A DNA stretch of 64,000 bases from Immundisolibacterales bacterium (GTDB lineage Bacteria > Pseudomonadota > Gammaproteobacteria > HK1). Below are positions 15,248-23,199 of the stretch, one piece after another. The notes below the pieces were generated by a model. The model made no database searches, was not told the DNA's origin, and saw nothing but the letters and a program-made list of their open reading frames with translations. The position numbers and the translations under genes were made by a program. Location of the stretch: positions 1 to 64,000 of the forward strand of contig JAPOPW010000013.1 of NCBI GenBank assembly GCA_026712715.1. The letters are read 5' to 3'. The first letter of the stretch is position 1. Each line of letters opens with the position of its first letter.

Positions 15248-16608
15248 GGCGCGCCCTCCTCGGCGAGGCGGGCGAGGAGCCGCGGGTGCAGACCGTCGAA
15301 GCTGCCGTTGCTCATCACCAGTACGTGGTCCCCGGGCCGGGCGAGACGCGCGAGCTCGCCGATCAGCGATTCTACGTCGGGGCGTACCCGCGCGCGCGGA
15401 CCGAGGGCCTCCGGCAGCGACCAGTCGAGCCCCCCCGGGTCGAGGGCGAGCACCTCGTCCGCGCCGGCGAGGCTCGGACCCAGGGTGTCCCGGTGGACTC
15501 CGCGGCGCATGGTGTTGGAGCGGGGCTCGAGCACGGCAACGAGCCGACCCGTGTCCGGCACCCGCGCGCGGAGCGCGTCGACGGTCGCGCGGATCGCGGT
15601 CGGATGGTGCGCGAAGTCGTCATAGACGGTCACTCCGTGCACGGTCCCGGCGACCTCGAGGCGCCGCGCGATCCCTTCGAACTCGCCGAGGGAGGCGGCG
15701 CCGTCCGCGAGGTCCACCCCGGCCGCGCGGGCGGCCGCGAGGGCGGCGAGCGCGTTGCGGAGATTGTGCGCGCCCGCGAGCTTCCACTCGACCTCGATGC
15801 GCCGGTCGGAGTCCTCGTCGGTCGCGAGCACCTCGAAGCGCGAGCCGTCCGCCACGAGCGTGCGGGCCGCGAGCGCCGCACCGGCGCCGCCGGTCCGCAC
15901 TACCGGCGTCCAGCACTCCATCGCGAGCACGCGCTCGACTTCGGGACCGCCGGCCACGATGCAGCCGCTCCCCGGGACCGTGCGGACGAGGTGATGGAAC
16001 TGCCGTTCGATGGCCGCGAGATCGTCGAAGATGTCGGCGTGGTCGTACTCGAGGTTGTTGATGACGAGGGTGCGCGGCCGGTAGTGGACGAACTTCGAGC
16101 GTTTGTCGAAGAACGCAGTGTCGTACTCGTCGGCCTCGACTACGAAAGGGAGGCCGGAGCCGAGCCGCCCGGGCGTGCCGAGACCCGGGGCCATGCCCCC
16201 GATGAGCCAACCGGGGCTCTTCCCGGCGCGTTCGAGTATCCAGGCCACCAGAGCGGACACGGTGGTCTTCCCGTGGGTGCCCGCGATCGCGATCACATGA
16301 CGGCCGAGGAGTGCGTGCCGCGCGAGCCACGCGGGCCCCGACTCGTAGTCGAGCCCCGCGTCGAGCATGTGCTCGACGGCCGGGTTGCCGCGGGTGAGGG
16401 CGTTCCCGACGACGACGCGGTCCGGCGCGGGTTCGAGGTGTTCGGCTCGGTATCCTTTCCGCACCGGTATGCCGGCCGTCTCGAGCACCGTGCTCGTCGG
16501 CGGATAGAGGCCCGTGTCGGAACCCGTTACCTCGTGCCCCAGCTCGCGCGCGATGCACGCGAGGGCGGCCATGAACGTGCCGCCGATCCCCAGAACGTGA
16601 ATCCGCAC
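15244..16608 (-). CDS. mpl: UDP-N-acetylmuramate:L-alanyl-gamma-D-glutamyl-meso-diaminopimelate ligase (murein peptide ligase)
   Basis: A 454-residue Mur-ligase relative that recycles the murein tripeptide by joining it to UDP-MurNAc in the cytoplasm. The amino Rossmann motif is HVLGIGGTFMAALA. The ATP-binding loop is AGTHGKTTVSALVAW (GTHGKTT at about 110-116). The central domain has VVEADEYDTAFFDKRSKFVH and LVINNLEYDHADIF, and the carboxy domain VTVYDDFAHHPTAIRATVDA and LEPRSNTMRRGVH, all diagnostic for Mpl rather than MurC. It sits 18 bases after the membrane-protein gene and overlaps ubiX, giving a three-gene minus-strand unit. Confidence 0.95.
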   Translation of the reverse strand: MRIHVLGIGGTFMAALACIARELGHEVTGSDTGLYPPTSTVLETAGIPVRKGYRAEHLEPAPDRVVVGNALTRGNPAVEHMLDAGLDYESGPAWLARHALLGRHVIAIAGTHGKTTVSALVAWILERAGKSPGWLIGGMAPGLGTPGRLGSGLPFVVEADEYDTAFFDKRSKFVHYRPRTLVINNLEYDHADIFDDLAAIERQFHHLVRTVPGSGCIVAGGPEVERVLAMECWTPVVRTGGAGAALAARTLVADGSRFEVLATDEDSDRRIEVEWKLAGAHNLRNALAALAAARAAGVDLADGAASLGEFEGIARRLEVAGTVHGVTVYDDFAHHPTAIRATVDALRARVPDTGRLVAVLEPRSNTMRRGVHRDTLGPSLAGADEVLALDPGGLDWSLPEALGPRARVRPDVESLIGELARLARPGDHVLVMSNGSFDGLHPRLLARLAEEGAP

Positions 16609-16626
16609 GGGTCCGGTCGCGACGGC

Positions 16627-17178
16627 TCAGAAGCTTCCGAACACTCGGTGGATGACGACGGCGGAGAGCCAGAAGAACGCCATCGAGATCCCGATCCCGG
16701 CCGTGATATGCACGGAAAGAGCGTGACGGAGTATGTGACCGCTCACGACCCAGCTCCACACGAGCAGCGCGAGCCATGGAACCGTGCGGAGCACTCCGGT
16801 CGCGGACGGAGCGTCCGAAGAGGACGTGCCGTCGAGCACCGCGACGATGGGCAACGCGACGGCCTCCAGGACCGCGCCGGTTCCGGCGAGTGCGGCGTAC
16901 GTCTGCGAGAAGCGCGCGACGAGTCCTCGAAAGGAGAGAAGAGCGTAAGCGAGGACTCCGAGAAGCACGGTTCCCGTCACGCTCACCCCGAGAGCGGTCG
17001 AGAACGGGACGTAGAGCAGCGACACCACGGTGCCGAGCCCGGCGTGGGCCGCGATCGCGAGCGCGAGGAGGAGGGAGGAGGCGGGCAGGTCCTGCGGCGC
17101 GACGCGAAGCAGGCACATTCCTACGAAGGGTCTGGCGAATGCGAGCAAGGAAGGGAGTCTGTGGTGACGGCGGGGCAC
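16627..17178 (-). CDS. Inner-membrane protein of unknown function
   Basis: A 183-residue protein with four or five predicted membrane helices, for example LPASSLLLALAIAAHAGLGT, SVTGTVLLGVLAYALLSF and a last segment AGIGISMAFFWLSAVVIHRV. I do not recognise a named family with certainty; the composition resembles small Yip1-like integral proteins. It heads the probable operon with mpl and ubiX, which hints at an envelope-related role without proving one. The divergent S24-like gene starts 47 bases away, so the short gap should carry both promoters. Confidence 0.7.
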   Translation of the reverse strand: MPRRHHRLPSLLAFARPFVGMCLLRVAPQDLPASSLLLALAIAAHAGLGTVVSLLYVPFSTALGVSVTGTVLLGVLAYALLSFRGLVARFSQTYAALAGTGAVLEAVALPIVAVLDGTSSSDAPSATGVLRTVPWLALLVWSWVVSGHILRHALSVHITAGIGISMAFFWLSAVVIHRVFGSF

Positions 17179-17224
17179 GGTCCGACCCGAGAGCCGTTAT
17201 TCTACGCGCCCGGGAGGTGGAGCG

Positions 17225-17533
17225 ATGGCCGCTGCCTGCACATCCATCGAGCCCTTCGCGCTGAGGGTGCTCGACGAGTCGATGGCGCCGGACCTTCCCG
17301 CGGGCACCGTCGTGGTCGTCGATCCCGGCGAGCCCGCGGAGGACGGTTGTCTCGTTCTCCTGGAACGGGAGGGTGAGGTCCTGTTGCGACGCCTGCGACT
17401 GGTGCCTTCGGCGGGCGCGGATGCGCCCGTCGGCGCACGGTTCGTCGCGCCCGCGGCCGCCGAGATCGTCCTCGGCTCCGACTGGCGCCGTTGGGTGCGC
17501 GGGGTGGTAACCGGTTCACGCGCTCCGCGATAG
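17225..17533 (+). CDS. S24/LexA-type peptidase domain protein without DNA-binding domain
   Basis: A 102-residue protein that is only the beta-rich LexA/signal-peptidase-like domain. The serine motif is present (VLDESMAPDLPAGTVVVVDP, residues about 15-34). In the region where LexA, UmuD and CI have the catalytic Lys (xVKRL), this protein reads LLRRLRL, so the Lys appears to be Arg and self-cleavage is doubtful. There is no helix-turn-helix domain. A strong GGAGGTGG ribosome site precedes the ATG. It may act as a non-catalytic sensor or partner domain, but that is inference. Confidence 0.7.
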   Translation: MAAACTSIEPFALRVLDESMAPDLPAGTVVVVDPGEPAEDGCLVLLEREGEVLLRRLRLVPSAGADAPVGARFVAPAAAEIVLGSDWRRWVRGVVTGSRAPR

Positions 17534-17615
17534 CAAGACCAGCAGATCCCGCGCCCGGGCGCGACAAGATCGCCTCGCGTTCCGGGACGCCGAGGGCGGA
17601 AGGACCCGACAACCG

Positions 17616-19265
17616 ATGCGCCGCTTCCCAGACTACCGCCTCGCGACCCTTCGCGGAGACCTCCTCGGCGGCATGACCGCCGCCGTCGTGGCCCTGCCCC
17701 TCTCGCTCGCCTACGGGGTGGCATCCGGCATGGGCGCGGCCGCGGGCCTCTACGGCGCGATCGCGGTCGGATTCTTCGCGGCCGTCTTCGGCGGCACGCA
17801 GACCCAGGTTTCCGGCCCGACGGCGCCGATGGCAATCGTGATGGCGGTCGTCATCACGAGCTATGCGAAGAGTCTTCCCGAGGCCCTGACGGTGGTCGTC
17901 CTCGCCGGCCTCCTGCAGGTGCTTCTCGGCGTTCTCAGGCTCGGCCGCTTCGTGGCCTTCACGCCCTACGTGGTCGTCACGGGCTTCATGTCCGGCATCG
18001 GCGTGCTCGTCATGGCGATCCAGGTCCTGCCCTTCCTGGGTTCGGACCCCGTGCCGGGCGGAGCCGTGGGAATGCTCTCCGCGTTGCCAAGGGCGCTCGC
18101 CCGGATCGATTCGGGGGCCCTCGCGATCGGTTGCGTGACCCTGGCGTTCGCGATCTTCTGGCCGCCCCGGCTCGCGAAGTACCTGCCGGGTCCGCTCGCC
18201 GCGCTGATCCCCGGGACCCTGCTCGGCACATTCTGGCTGCACGAGGCGCCGGTCGTCGGTCCGGTGCCGGCCGGGCTTCCGATCCCGCATCTCGAATTGC
18301 CGTCCCTCGAGTTCCTCGCGCGCGCCGTCGAGCCCGCCCTCATGCTTGCGCTCATCGGCTCAGTGGTCAGTCTCCTCACCTGCCTCGTCGCCGACTCGCT
18401 CACCCGCACGAGCCACGATCCGGATCGCGAGCTCATCGGGCAGGGCATCGGCAACGCGGCCGCGGGTCTCGTCGGAGGACTGCCGGGGGCGGGAACCCCG
18501 GTGTACACCGTTCCGAACATTCGCGCCGGGGGCGTGACGCGCGCGGCGGGCGCGGTGTTCGCGCTGCTCCTGCTGGCGCTCCTTCTCGGACTCGGACCGT
18601 ACGTCGAGTCCATTCCGCTCGCCGCGCTCGCCGCGGTGCTCATGAAGGTCGGCTGGGACCTCGTCGACTGGCACTTCCTCACCCGGCTCCACCGCGTCCG
18701 GCGCGACCATGTCGTGGTGATGCTGACGACGCTCGGGCTCGCCATCTTCGTCGACCTCGTGAGCGCGGTTGCGCTCGGGCTGGTCGCGTCGGGACTCGCC
18801 CGCGCGGCGCAGCTCGAGCAGACGGAGCACGACAGCGTCGTCTCGGTGCCGCTGCTCGACCAGATGTTCCTGTTCGAGGGAGAAGACGTGGAGGGAGAGG
18901 ATCCGTTCTCGGCACGGGTCGGCATGGTGGCGCTGAAGGGCAGCCTCACCGTCACCTCGTCGCGAAAGCTGGTACGGACGATCAGCATGGACCTCGGGGA
19001 GCACGAGGTGGTCGTCTTCGACTTCTCCGGCGCCACCTTCATCGACGACAGCGCCGCCATGCTCGTGAAGCAGCTCATCGACATCGCAATCGACGAAGGG
19101 ACCCCGGCCATCGTGATGGGGGTGGCGGGCGAAGTCGCGGCAACCCTGGGCGCTCTCGACGCGCTGCAGGGCGTGCCGCGGGAGCGAATCGTCGAAGACA
19201 TCGACGAGGCGCGTCAGGCCGCCCGAAGGCTCCTCGGCATCGAGCCGCCGGCCACCGGAGACTGA
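17616..19265 (+). CDS. SulP-family inorganic anion transporter with STAS domain
   Basis: A 549-residue inner-membrane transporter for sulfate, bicarbonate or another anion. The first helix carries GMTAAVVALPLSLAYGVASG, the SulP signature. VSGPTAPMAIVMAVV and PYVVVTGFMSGIGVLVMA are also typical. About 11-14 hydrophobic segments precede a carboxy STAS domain (about 430-540) with VVVFDFSGATFIDDSAAMLV. The anion cannot be told from sequence alone; bacterial BicA/YchM relatives move bicarbonate or dicarboxylates. The start ATG lies 80 bases after the S24-like gene, so co-transcription is possible. Confidence 0.92.
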   Translation: MRRFPDYRLATLRGDLLGGMTAAVVALPLSLAYGVASGMGAAAGLYGAIAVGFFAAVFGGTQTQVSGPTAPMAIVMAVVITSYAKSLPEALTVVVLAGLLQVLLGVLRLGRFVAFTPYVVVTGFMSGIGVLVMAIQVLPFLGSDPVPGGAVGMLSALPRALARIDSGALAIGCVTLAFAIFWPPRLAKYLPGPLAALIPGTLLGTFWLHEAPVVGPVPAGLPIPHLELPSLEFLARAVEPALMLALIGSVVSLLTCLVADSLTRTSHDPDRELIGQGIGNAAAGLVGGLPGAGTPVYTVPNIRAGGVTRAAGAVFALLLLALLLGLGPYVESIPLAALAAVLMKVGWDLVDWHFLTRLHRVRRDHVVVMLTTLGLAIFVDLVSAVALGLVASGLARAAQLEQTEHDSVVSVPLLDQMFLFEGEDVEGEDPFSARVGMVALKGSLTVTSSRKLVRTISMDLGEHEVVVFDFSGATFIDDSAAMLVKQLIDIAIDEGTPAIVMGVAGEVAATLGALDALQGVPRERIVEDIDEARQAARRLLGIEPPATGD

Positions 19266-19310
19266 GCGGGACGAGGGACGAGGGACGCGGAACGCGACCG
19301 GCGGCGGGGA

Positions 19311-19733
19311 TCAGCCCGGGAGGTGCTGCTCGAGGCGGCGACGGTCGCGCTTGGTCGGCCGGCCCGCGCCGGCCGAGAGCCGGCGCACGCGCCGTTCCTC
19401 ACGCTCGCGCTCACGCCGCTCGACGCTCTCCGGAAGCTCTTCGTAGAGCGTTCTCGCCTCGCTCGCGGGGCCGCGCCGCTCCGCGGTGGCGAGTACGGTG
19501 ATCTCCCAGCGGATGTCTCCGCGCCGGATGTCGAGCCGGTCGCCCTCCCGAACCGCCTTCGCCGGCTTCGTGCGCTGGCCGTTGAGATGGATCTTGCCTC
19601 CGCTCACCGCCACCGCGGCGGAGCTCCGAGTCTTGAAGAATCGGGCGGCCCAGAGCCACCGGTCGATGCGCAGGGTCGGGGGCGGTACGCGCAGGCGTCC
19701 ACCGGGGCCGGGCGAGCTCGAAGAATCGGGCAC
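19311..19733 (-). CDS. hslR: Ribosome-associated heat-shock protein Hsp15 (S4 domain)
   Basis: A 140-residue RNA-binding protein. Residues about 20-85 form an S4 domain: LRIDRWLWAARFFKTRSSAA, then GGKIHLNGQRTKPAKAVREG and DRLDIRRG. This is the HslR pattern; Hsp15 rescues stalled 50S subunits carrying nascent peptide. The carboxy tail is basic and probably binds rRNA (repeated RE/RR residues). It is convergent with sulP and follows the radical SAM gene by 15 bases on the same strand. Confidence 0.9.
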   Translation of the reverse strand: MPDSSSSPGPGGRLRVPPPTLRIDRWLWAARFFKTRSSAAVAVSGGKIHLNGQRTKPAKAVREGDRLDIRRGDIRWEITVLATAERRGPASEARTLYEELPESVERREREREERRVRRLSAGAGRPTKRDRRRLEQHLPG

Positions 19734-19748
19734 GAGCGCTCCGGCGGA

Positions 19749-21347
19749 TCAGAAACCCGCAAGCTGCTCGCCGGTCGGCTCGGCGCAGCAGTACCAGGGC
19801 TCGGAATGGCACGGGATCGGCTCTCCGAGGTTGCGCGGGAGGGACGGCGCGGCGGCCCCCAGCGCCTCGTGCACGATGCGCCAGGCCGCCGCGAACGTCG
19901 CCTCTCGCGTGGATTCGTTTCCGTTCTCGACGAGATGCGCGATCCGCTCTTGGAGCTTGTCCACCCGGGGGTCGCGATTGCGCCAGGGGTAGCCGAGCAG
20001 GGCCCGGTCGAAAGGCGCGACGAGCTCCCGGATTTCGGGCAGCTCGAGCATCCGGGAGCCGTCCGGAATGAGGAGACGGATCGAAAGCTGGACCGGAGGG
20101 ACGCTCGCGACGAGGCCGAGGGCGGCGATCCGCTCCAGGAGGTCGCGGTACCCGCCAAGGGTGGTCCAGGGAGTGAACGCGACGAAGGTGGGGGCGAGGG
20201 CGATTCCCGCGGCGCGCATGAGCGAGACGGCTTCTTCGAAGTCGGCGGCGGTGTGGTTCTTGCGTAGACGGGCGAGGACCTCGTCGTCGACCGCCTCCAC
20301 CGCCGAGGTGATGAACAGGCACCCCGCTTCGCGCAGGCGGGTGAGGGTGGCCCGGTGACGCAGCAGGTGCTCGATCTTGATGGTCGCGTCGAAGGTGAGG
20401 CGGGGATGCTCCGCGTGCATCGCTTCGACGATCCGGAGCGCGTGGGTCGGGCCGTTGAAGAAGTCCGGATCGCCGAACGAGATGTGCTCCGCGCCGGCGG
20501 CGGCCTGCTGGCGGATGTCGGCGAGCACGATGTCGCGCGGCACCACCCGGAAGCGGCCGTCGTACACGGGAACGATGGGGCAGTGCCGGCAAAGGTGCCG
20601 GCAGCCGCGGCTCGCCTCCGCAAATCCGACGATCCGTTCGCCGCCGTCCGGCAGCTCGAGCCGGGCATAGCGGTCGAGGTCGGGAAGCCCGGTCCGGTCG
20701 GGGACCATGAACTCGATCTTGTCGAGGCGGACGCCGTTCGGCGCGCCGTCGCTTCCGGCGGACGCCGCGCCTCGCCCGAGGGCGCCATTCCCGCCCGATC
20801 GGCCGTCGCCCGCTTCACCGTTGCCGGGCTCGGCGTGAGCCCGGCCCGCGTCGATCGAGCGGTCGGGCGCTCGACCCGTGCCCCCGCCGTCCGTTCGTCC
20901 CCGCCGGACCGCGGCCCGTTGCGCAGCGGCGCCGGCGCGGCACTCCCGCGCGAAGGCGACGAGGTCCGGCTCGACCTCGCCGCCGAGCACCGCCTGCGCT
21001 CCGAGTTCGCGGAAATGGGCGTCGTTGACCGGGGCGTAGAGCCCGAACACCGCGAACCGGGCCCGGGGCGCGAGCTCGCGGAGCTGGGCGAATGCGGCGG
21101 AGGCGATGCGACCCGCGGTGTGCATCGGAAGATGCACCGCGACGAGCCCGGCATCGCGAAGGACTTCCGGCTCGAGCCGCTCGCGCGAGAGATCGATGCA
21201 GCGCACCCGAAATCCGGCCGCGCGCAGCCACGCCGCGGGTTCGGCGATCCCGAACGGTTGGCGCCCCAGCTCGTAGGGGCTCACCAGCACGACCGGGAAC
21301 CCGGAGCCGTCCGCAGGGGCCGAAGCACCTTCAGCCGCATGATACAT
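19749..21347 (-). CDS. CUAEP/CCAEP-tail radical SAM protein
   Basis: A 532-residue protein with an amino-terminal B12-binding-like Rossmann domain (VVLVSPYELGRQPFGIAEPA, residues 19-38) lacking the B12 DxHxxG motif. A low-complexity insert rich in G, R, A and D follows (about 137-206). The radical SAM domain has the [4Fe-4S] motif CRHLCRHC (Cys249, 253, 256) and GDPDFFNGPTHALRIVEAMH. The carboxy end reads PCHSEPWYCCAEP, the tail of a family whose members carry selenocysteine (CUAEP) or cysteine (CCAEP); here it is Cys, encoded by TGC. The reaction is unknown. I prefer the ATG at 21347, because a longer frame to 21407 would run into the divergent tusD gene. Confidence 0.85.
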   Translation of the reverse strand: MYHAAEGASAPADGSGFPVVLVSPYELGRQPFGIAEPAAWLRAAGFRVRCIDLSRERLEPEVLRDAGLVAVHLPMHTAGRIASAAFAQLRELAPRARFAVFGLYAPVNDAHFRELGAQAVLGGEVEPDLVAFARECRAGAAAQRAAVRRGRTDGGGTGRAPDRSIDAGRAHAEPGNGEAGDGRSGGNGALGRGAASAGSDGAPNGVRLDKIEFMVPDRTGLPDLDRYARLELPDGGERIVGFAEASRGCRHLCRHCPIVPVYDGRFRVVPRDIVLADIRQQAAAGAEHISFGDPDFFNGPTHALRIVEAMHAEHPRLTFDATIKIEHLLRHRATLTRLREAGCLFITSAVEAVDDEVLARLRKNHTAADFEEAVSLMRAAGIALAPTFVAFTPWTTLGGYRDLLERIAALGLVASVPPVQLSIRLLIPDGSRMLELPEIRELVAPFDRALLGYPWRNRDPRVDKLQERIAHLVENGNESTREATFAAAWRIVHEALGAAAPSLPRNLGEPIPCHSEPWYCCAEPTGEQLAGF

Positions 21348-21384
21348 TTGCGGCGCAACATCTTGCGTCGACGCGGATTTCGCC

Positions 21385-21777
21385 ATGCTGTTCGCAGTGC
21401 TCGTCAATGGGGGACCCTACCAGTACCAGGGGTCGGATACCGCGTGGCATTTCACGCGCGCGGCGCTCGACGGTGGTCATCAAGTGCTGCGTGTCTTCTT
21501 TTACCACGATGGCGCGAACAACGGGAACCGCCTCGCGGTGCCGCCCCAGGACGAACGCAACGTCGGTGCGCGCTGGAGCGCGCTCGCCGCGCAGCGGGGG
21601 CTCGACCTCGTGGTCTGCGTCGCGGCGGGGCAACGGCGCGGCATTCTCGACCAGGCCGAGCGCGACCGTCACGGGAAGGACGCCGACGTGCTCGCGCCCG
21701 GTTTTCGCATCGCGGGCCTCGGGCTCCTCGCCGAAGCCGCGATCCTCGCCGACCGCTTCGTCACGTTCGGGGGGTGA
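21385..21777 (+). CDS. tusD: Sulfurtransferase subunit TusD (DsrE family)
   Basis: A 130-residue DsrE-fold protein that accepts persulfide sulfur and passes it on in the relay for tRNA 2-thiouridine or in sulfur oxidation. The start is FAVLVNGGPYQYQGSDTAWH. The active-site cysteine is in GLDLVVCVAAGQRRG at residue 78, the position of the catalytic Cys in E. coli TusD, and the GLGLLAEAAILADRFVTFGG end is typical. It is divergent from the radical SAM gene with only 37 bases between starts and 4 bases before tusC. DsrE of sulfur oxidisers is equally close by sequence. Confidence 0.9.
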   Translation: MLFAVLVNGGPYQYQGSDTAWHFTRAALDGGHQVLRVFFYHDGANNGNRLAVPPQDERNVGARWSALAAQRGLDLVVCVAAGQRRGILDQAERDRHGKDADVLAPGFRIAGLGLLAEAAILADRFVTFGG

Positions 21778-21781
21778 GCCG

Positions 21782-22153
21782 GTGGCGAAGCAGGTGCGAA
21801 AGCGCTTTCTCTACCTGATGCGCCGCCCTCCGCACGGGTCCATCCACGCCCAGGAAGGTCTCGAGACGGTGCTCATCGGGGCGGCGTTCGAGCAGCGGGT
21901 GAGCCTCCTCTTCCTCGACGACGGCGTGTTCCTGCTCAAGCGTGGCCAATCCCCCTCCGGGGTCGGTCTCAAGGACTTCGCACGCGGGTTCCGGGCGCTG
22001 CCGGACTACGAAGTCGAGCACTTCTACGTCGAGGACCGCTCGCTCGCGTCGCGCGGGCTCGCGCCGGCAGACCTCATCATGGAGGTGGAGCCGGTAAGCC
22101 CGGAACGCGCGGCCGAGATCATCGACGCCCACGACGTCGTCCTGAGCTTCTAG
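21782..22153 (+). CDS. tusC: Sulfur relay protein TusC (DsrF family)
   Basis: A 123-residue DsrE/F-fold protein starting at a GTG four bases after tusD. It contains FLYLMRRPPHGSIHAQEGLE followed by TVLIGAAFEQRVSLLFLDDG, the TusC/DsrF pattern, and LPDYEVEHFYVEDRSLASRG near the carboxy end. It lacks a catalytic Cys at the TusD position, as is usual for this subunit. TusB/DsrH and TusE/DsrC, the normal partners, do not follow; the next 160 bases are non-coding. Confidence 0.88.
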   Translation: MAKQVRKRFLYLMRRPPHGSIHAQEGLETVLIGAAFEQRVSLLFLDDGVFLLKRGQSPSGVGLKDFARGFRALPDYEVEHFYVEDRSLASRGLAPADLIMEVEPVSPERAAEIIDAHDVVLSF

Positions 22154-22190
22154 CCCCGAGTTTCAGCCCCGAGTCGCGACCGTGCTTCAG

Positions 22191-22211
22191 CCCGACGACC
22201 GTTCCGTCGGG
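22191..22211 (+). terminator. Hairpin downstream of tusC
   Basis: CCCGACG and CGTCGGG pair around a seven-base loop 37 bases after the tusC stop. No T-run follows, so terminator function is tentative. Confidence 0.4.
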
Positions 22212-22320
22212 CGGAGTCTCACCCGCACGGCGGAGGGTCACCGGAGGGAGGTCGGTAGACGGCCTCCGGCTGCTCCGGCCGCGAGCCGGCCGGGTCGGAC
22301 CCTCGACCGGGTCCCGAGGT

Positions 22321-22812
22321 TCAGGAGTCGCGCTTCTCCCGGAACTTGCTGTGGCAGCCGCCGCAGCCGTTCTTGCCGAGGTCGCCGAACGCCGCTCCGA
22401 TCGCGCCCGAGTCGCCCCCCGCGATGGCGGCCTTCAGCGCGGCCGCCTTCTCGCCGAGGCGTTCCGTCGCGGCGACGAAGTCGTTCCACTCCTCCCAGAT
22501 GACGTCCTTGGACTCGGAGTCCGGGAGCGCGGCCATGCCGCTCCCCGCCGGGAAGAGGGAGGGCAGGGTGGGAGCCGCATCCGCGATGACGGCGGCCGCC
22601 GCGGAGGCGTCCTCCGCCGTACCCCGGCCGCCCGCGAAGCCCTTGAGGGTGCGCATGGACTTCCCCATGGCCTTCATCGTCTGGCTGCGACTCTCGGCGA
22701 CCTCGAGAGCTTCTTCCTCGCTCGCGACCTGACCCTGACCGCTCGCGCCGAGGGCGACGAAGGCCACTAGTCCGGCCCCGATCGTCCAGCTCAACGTCCT
22801 GGATGGACCCAT
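22321..22812 (-). CDS. Cytochrome c' (class II c-type cytochrome)
   Basis: A 163-residue periplasmic haem protein. Residues 1-26 form a signal peptide (TLSWTIGAGLVAFVALGASG). The single haem site is close to the carboxy end, CGGCH in NGCGGCHSKFREK, the mark of class II cytochromes, after a four-helix body (RSQTMKAMGKSMRTLKGF, IWEEWNDFVAATERLGEKAA). Cytochromes c' bind NO or CO and often protect against nitrosative stress. I chose the ATG at 22812 because GGAGGGG lies a few bases upstream and the signal peptide begins there. Confidence 0.9.
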   Translation of the reverse strand: MGPSRTLSWTIGAGLVAFVALGASGQGQVASEEEALEVAESRSQTMKAMGKSMRTLKGFAGGRGTAEDASAAAAVIADAAPTLPSLFPAGSGMAALPDSESKDVIWEEWNDFVAATERLGEKAAALKAAIAGGDSGAIGAAFGDLGKNGCGGCHSKFREKRDS

Positions 22813-23199
22813 TTCGTCCCCTCCCACCGTTGACTCGTGCCGCGAAGAATATCCCATCGGCGATTTTGTCGCCCGTCGCGTCGAACGGGAGTCCGGAGGA
22901 GGTGCCTGCGCAGGGCATCCTCCGAACGGTGAATCGCCACGGCCAACGAGCCCTCGGGCTCACACGTTCTCGAGCGGAGGTTCTACCGGTCGTGCATCGC
23001 ACATGCGCCGATGGGCACCTGATTCTCTGCCGAGGTGCCTCCGGCGCCTTCACCTCGTGGACCGCCGCCCGGCACGGTCAACTCACCGAGTCGGCGGCGC
23101 CTTCTTCGGCGTCCAGCTCCGTAACGCCGGGGATCCGTGGAGGCGCCGAGCCGAGACGTCGACTGCCGCGAAGCCGGAGTTTTCCGGCTCAGCCCCGGC
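22813..23199. other. Intergenic stretch without a gene
   Basis: About 390 bases separate cytochrome c' from the end of the ABC permease gene. No coding frame or RNA was recognised. The left end carries the ribosome site and probable promoter of cytochrome c'. Confidence 0.5.

Noticed and set aside
19749-21347. Selenoprotein with in-frame UGA
   Set aside because: The tail has two TGC cysteine codons (CCAEP) and no TGA is needed; msrB likewise has Cys.
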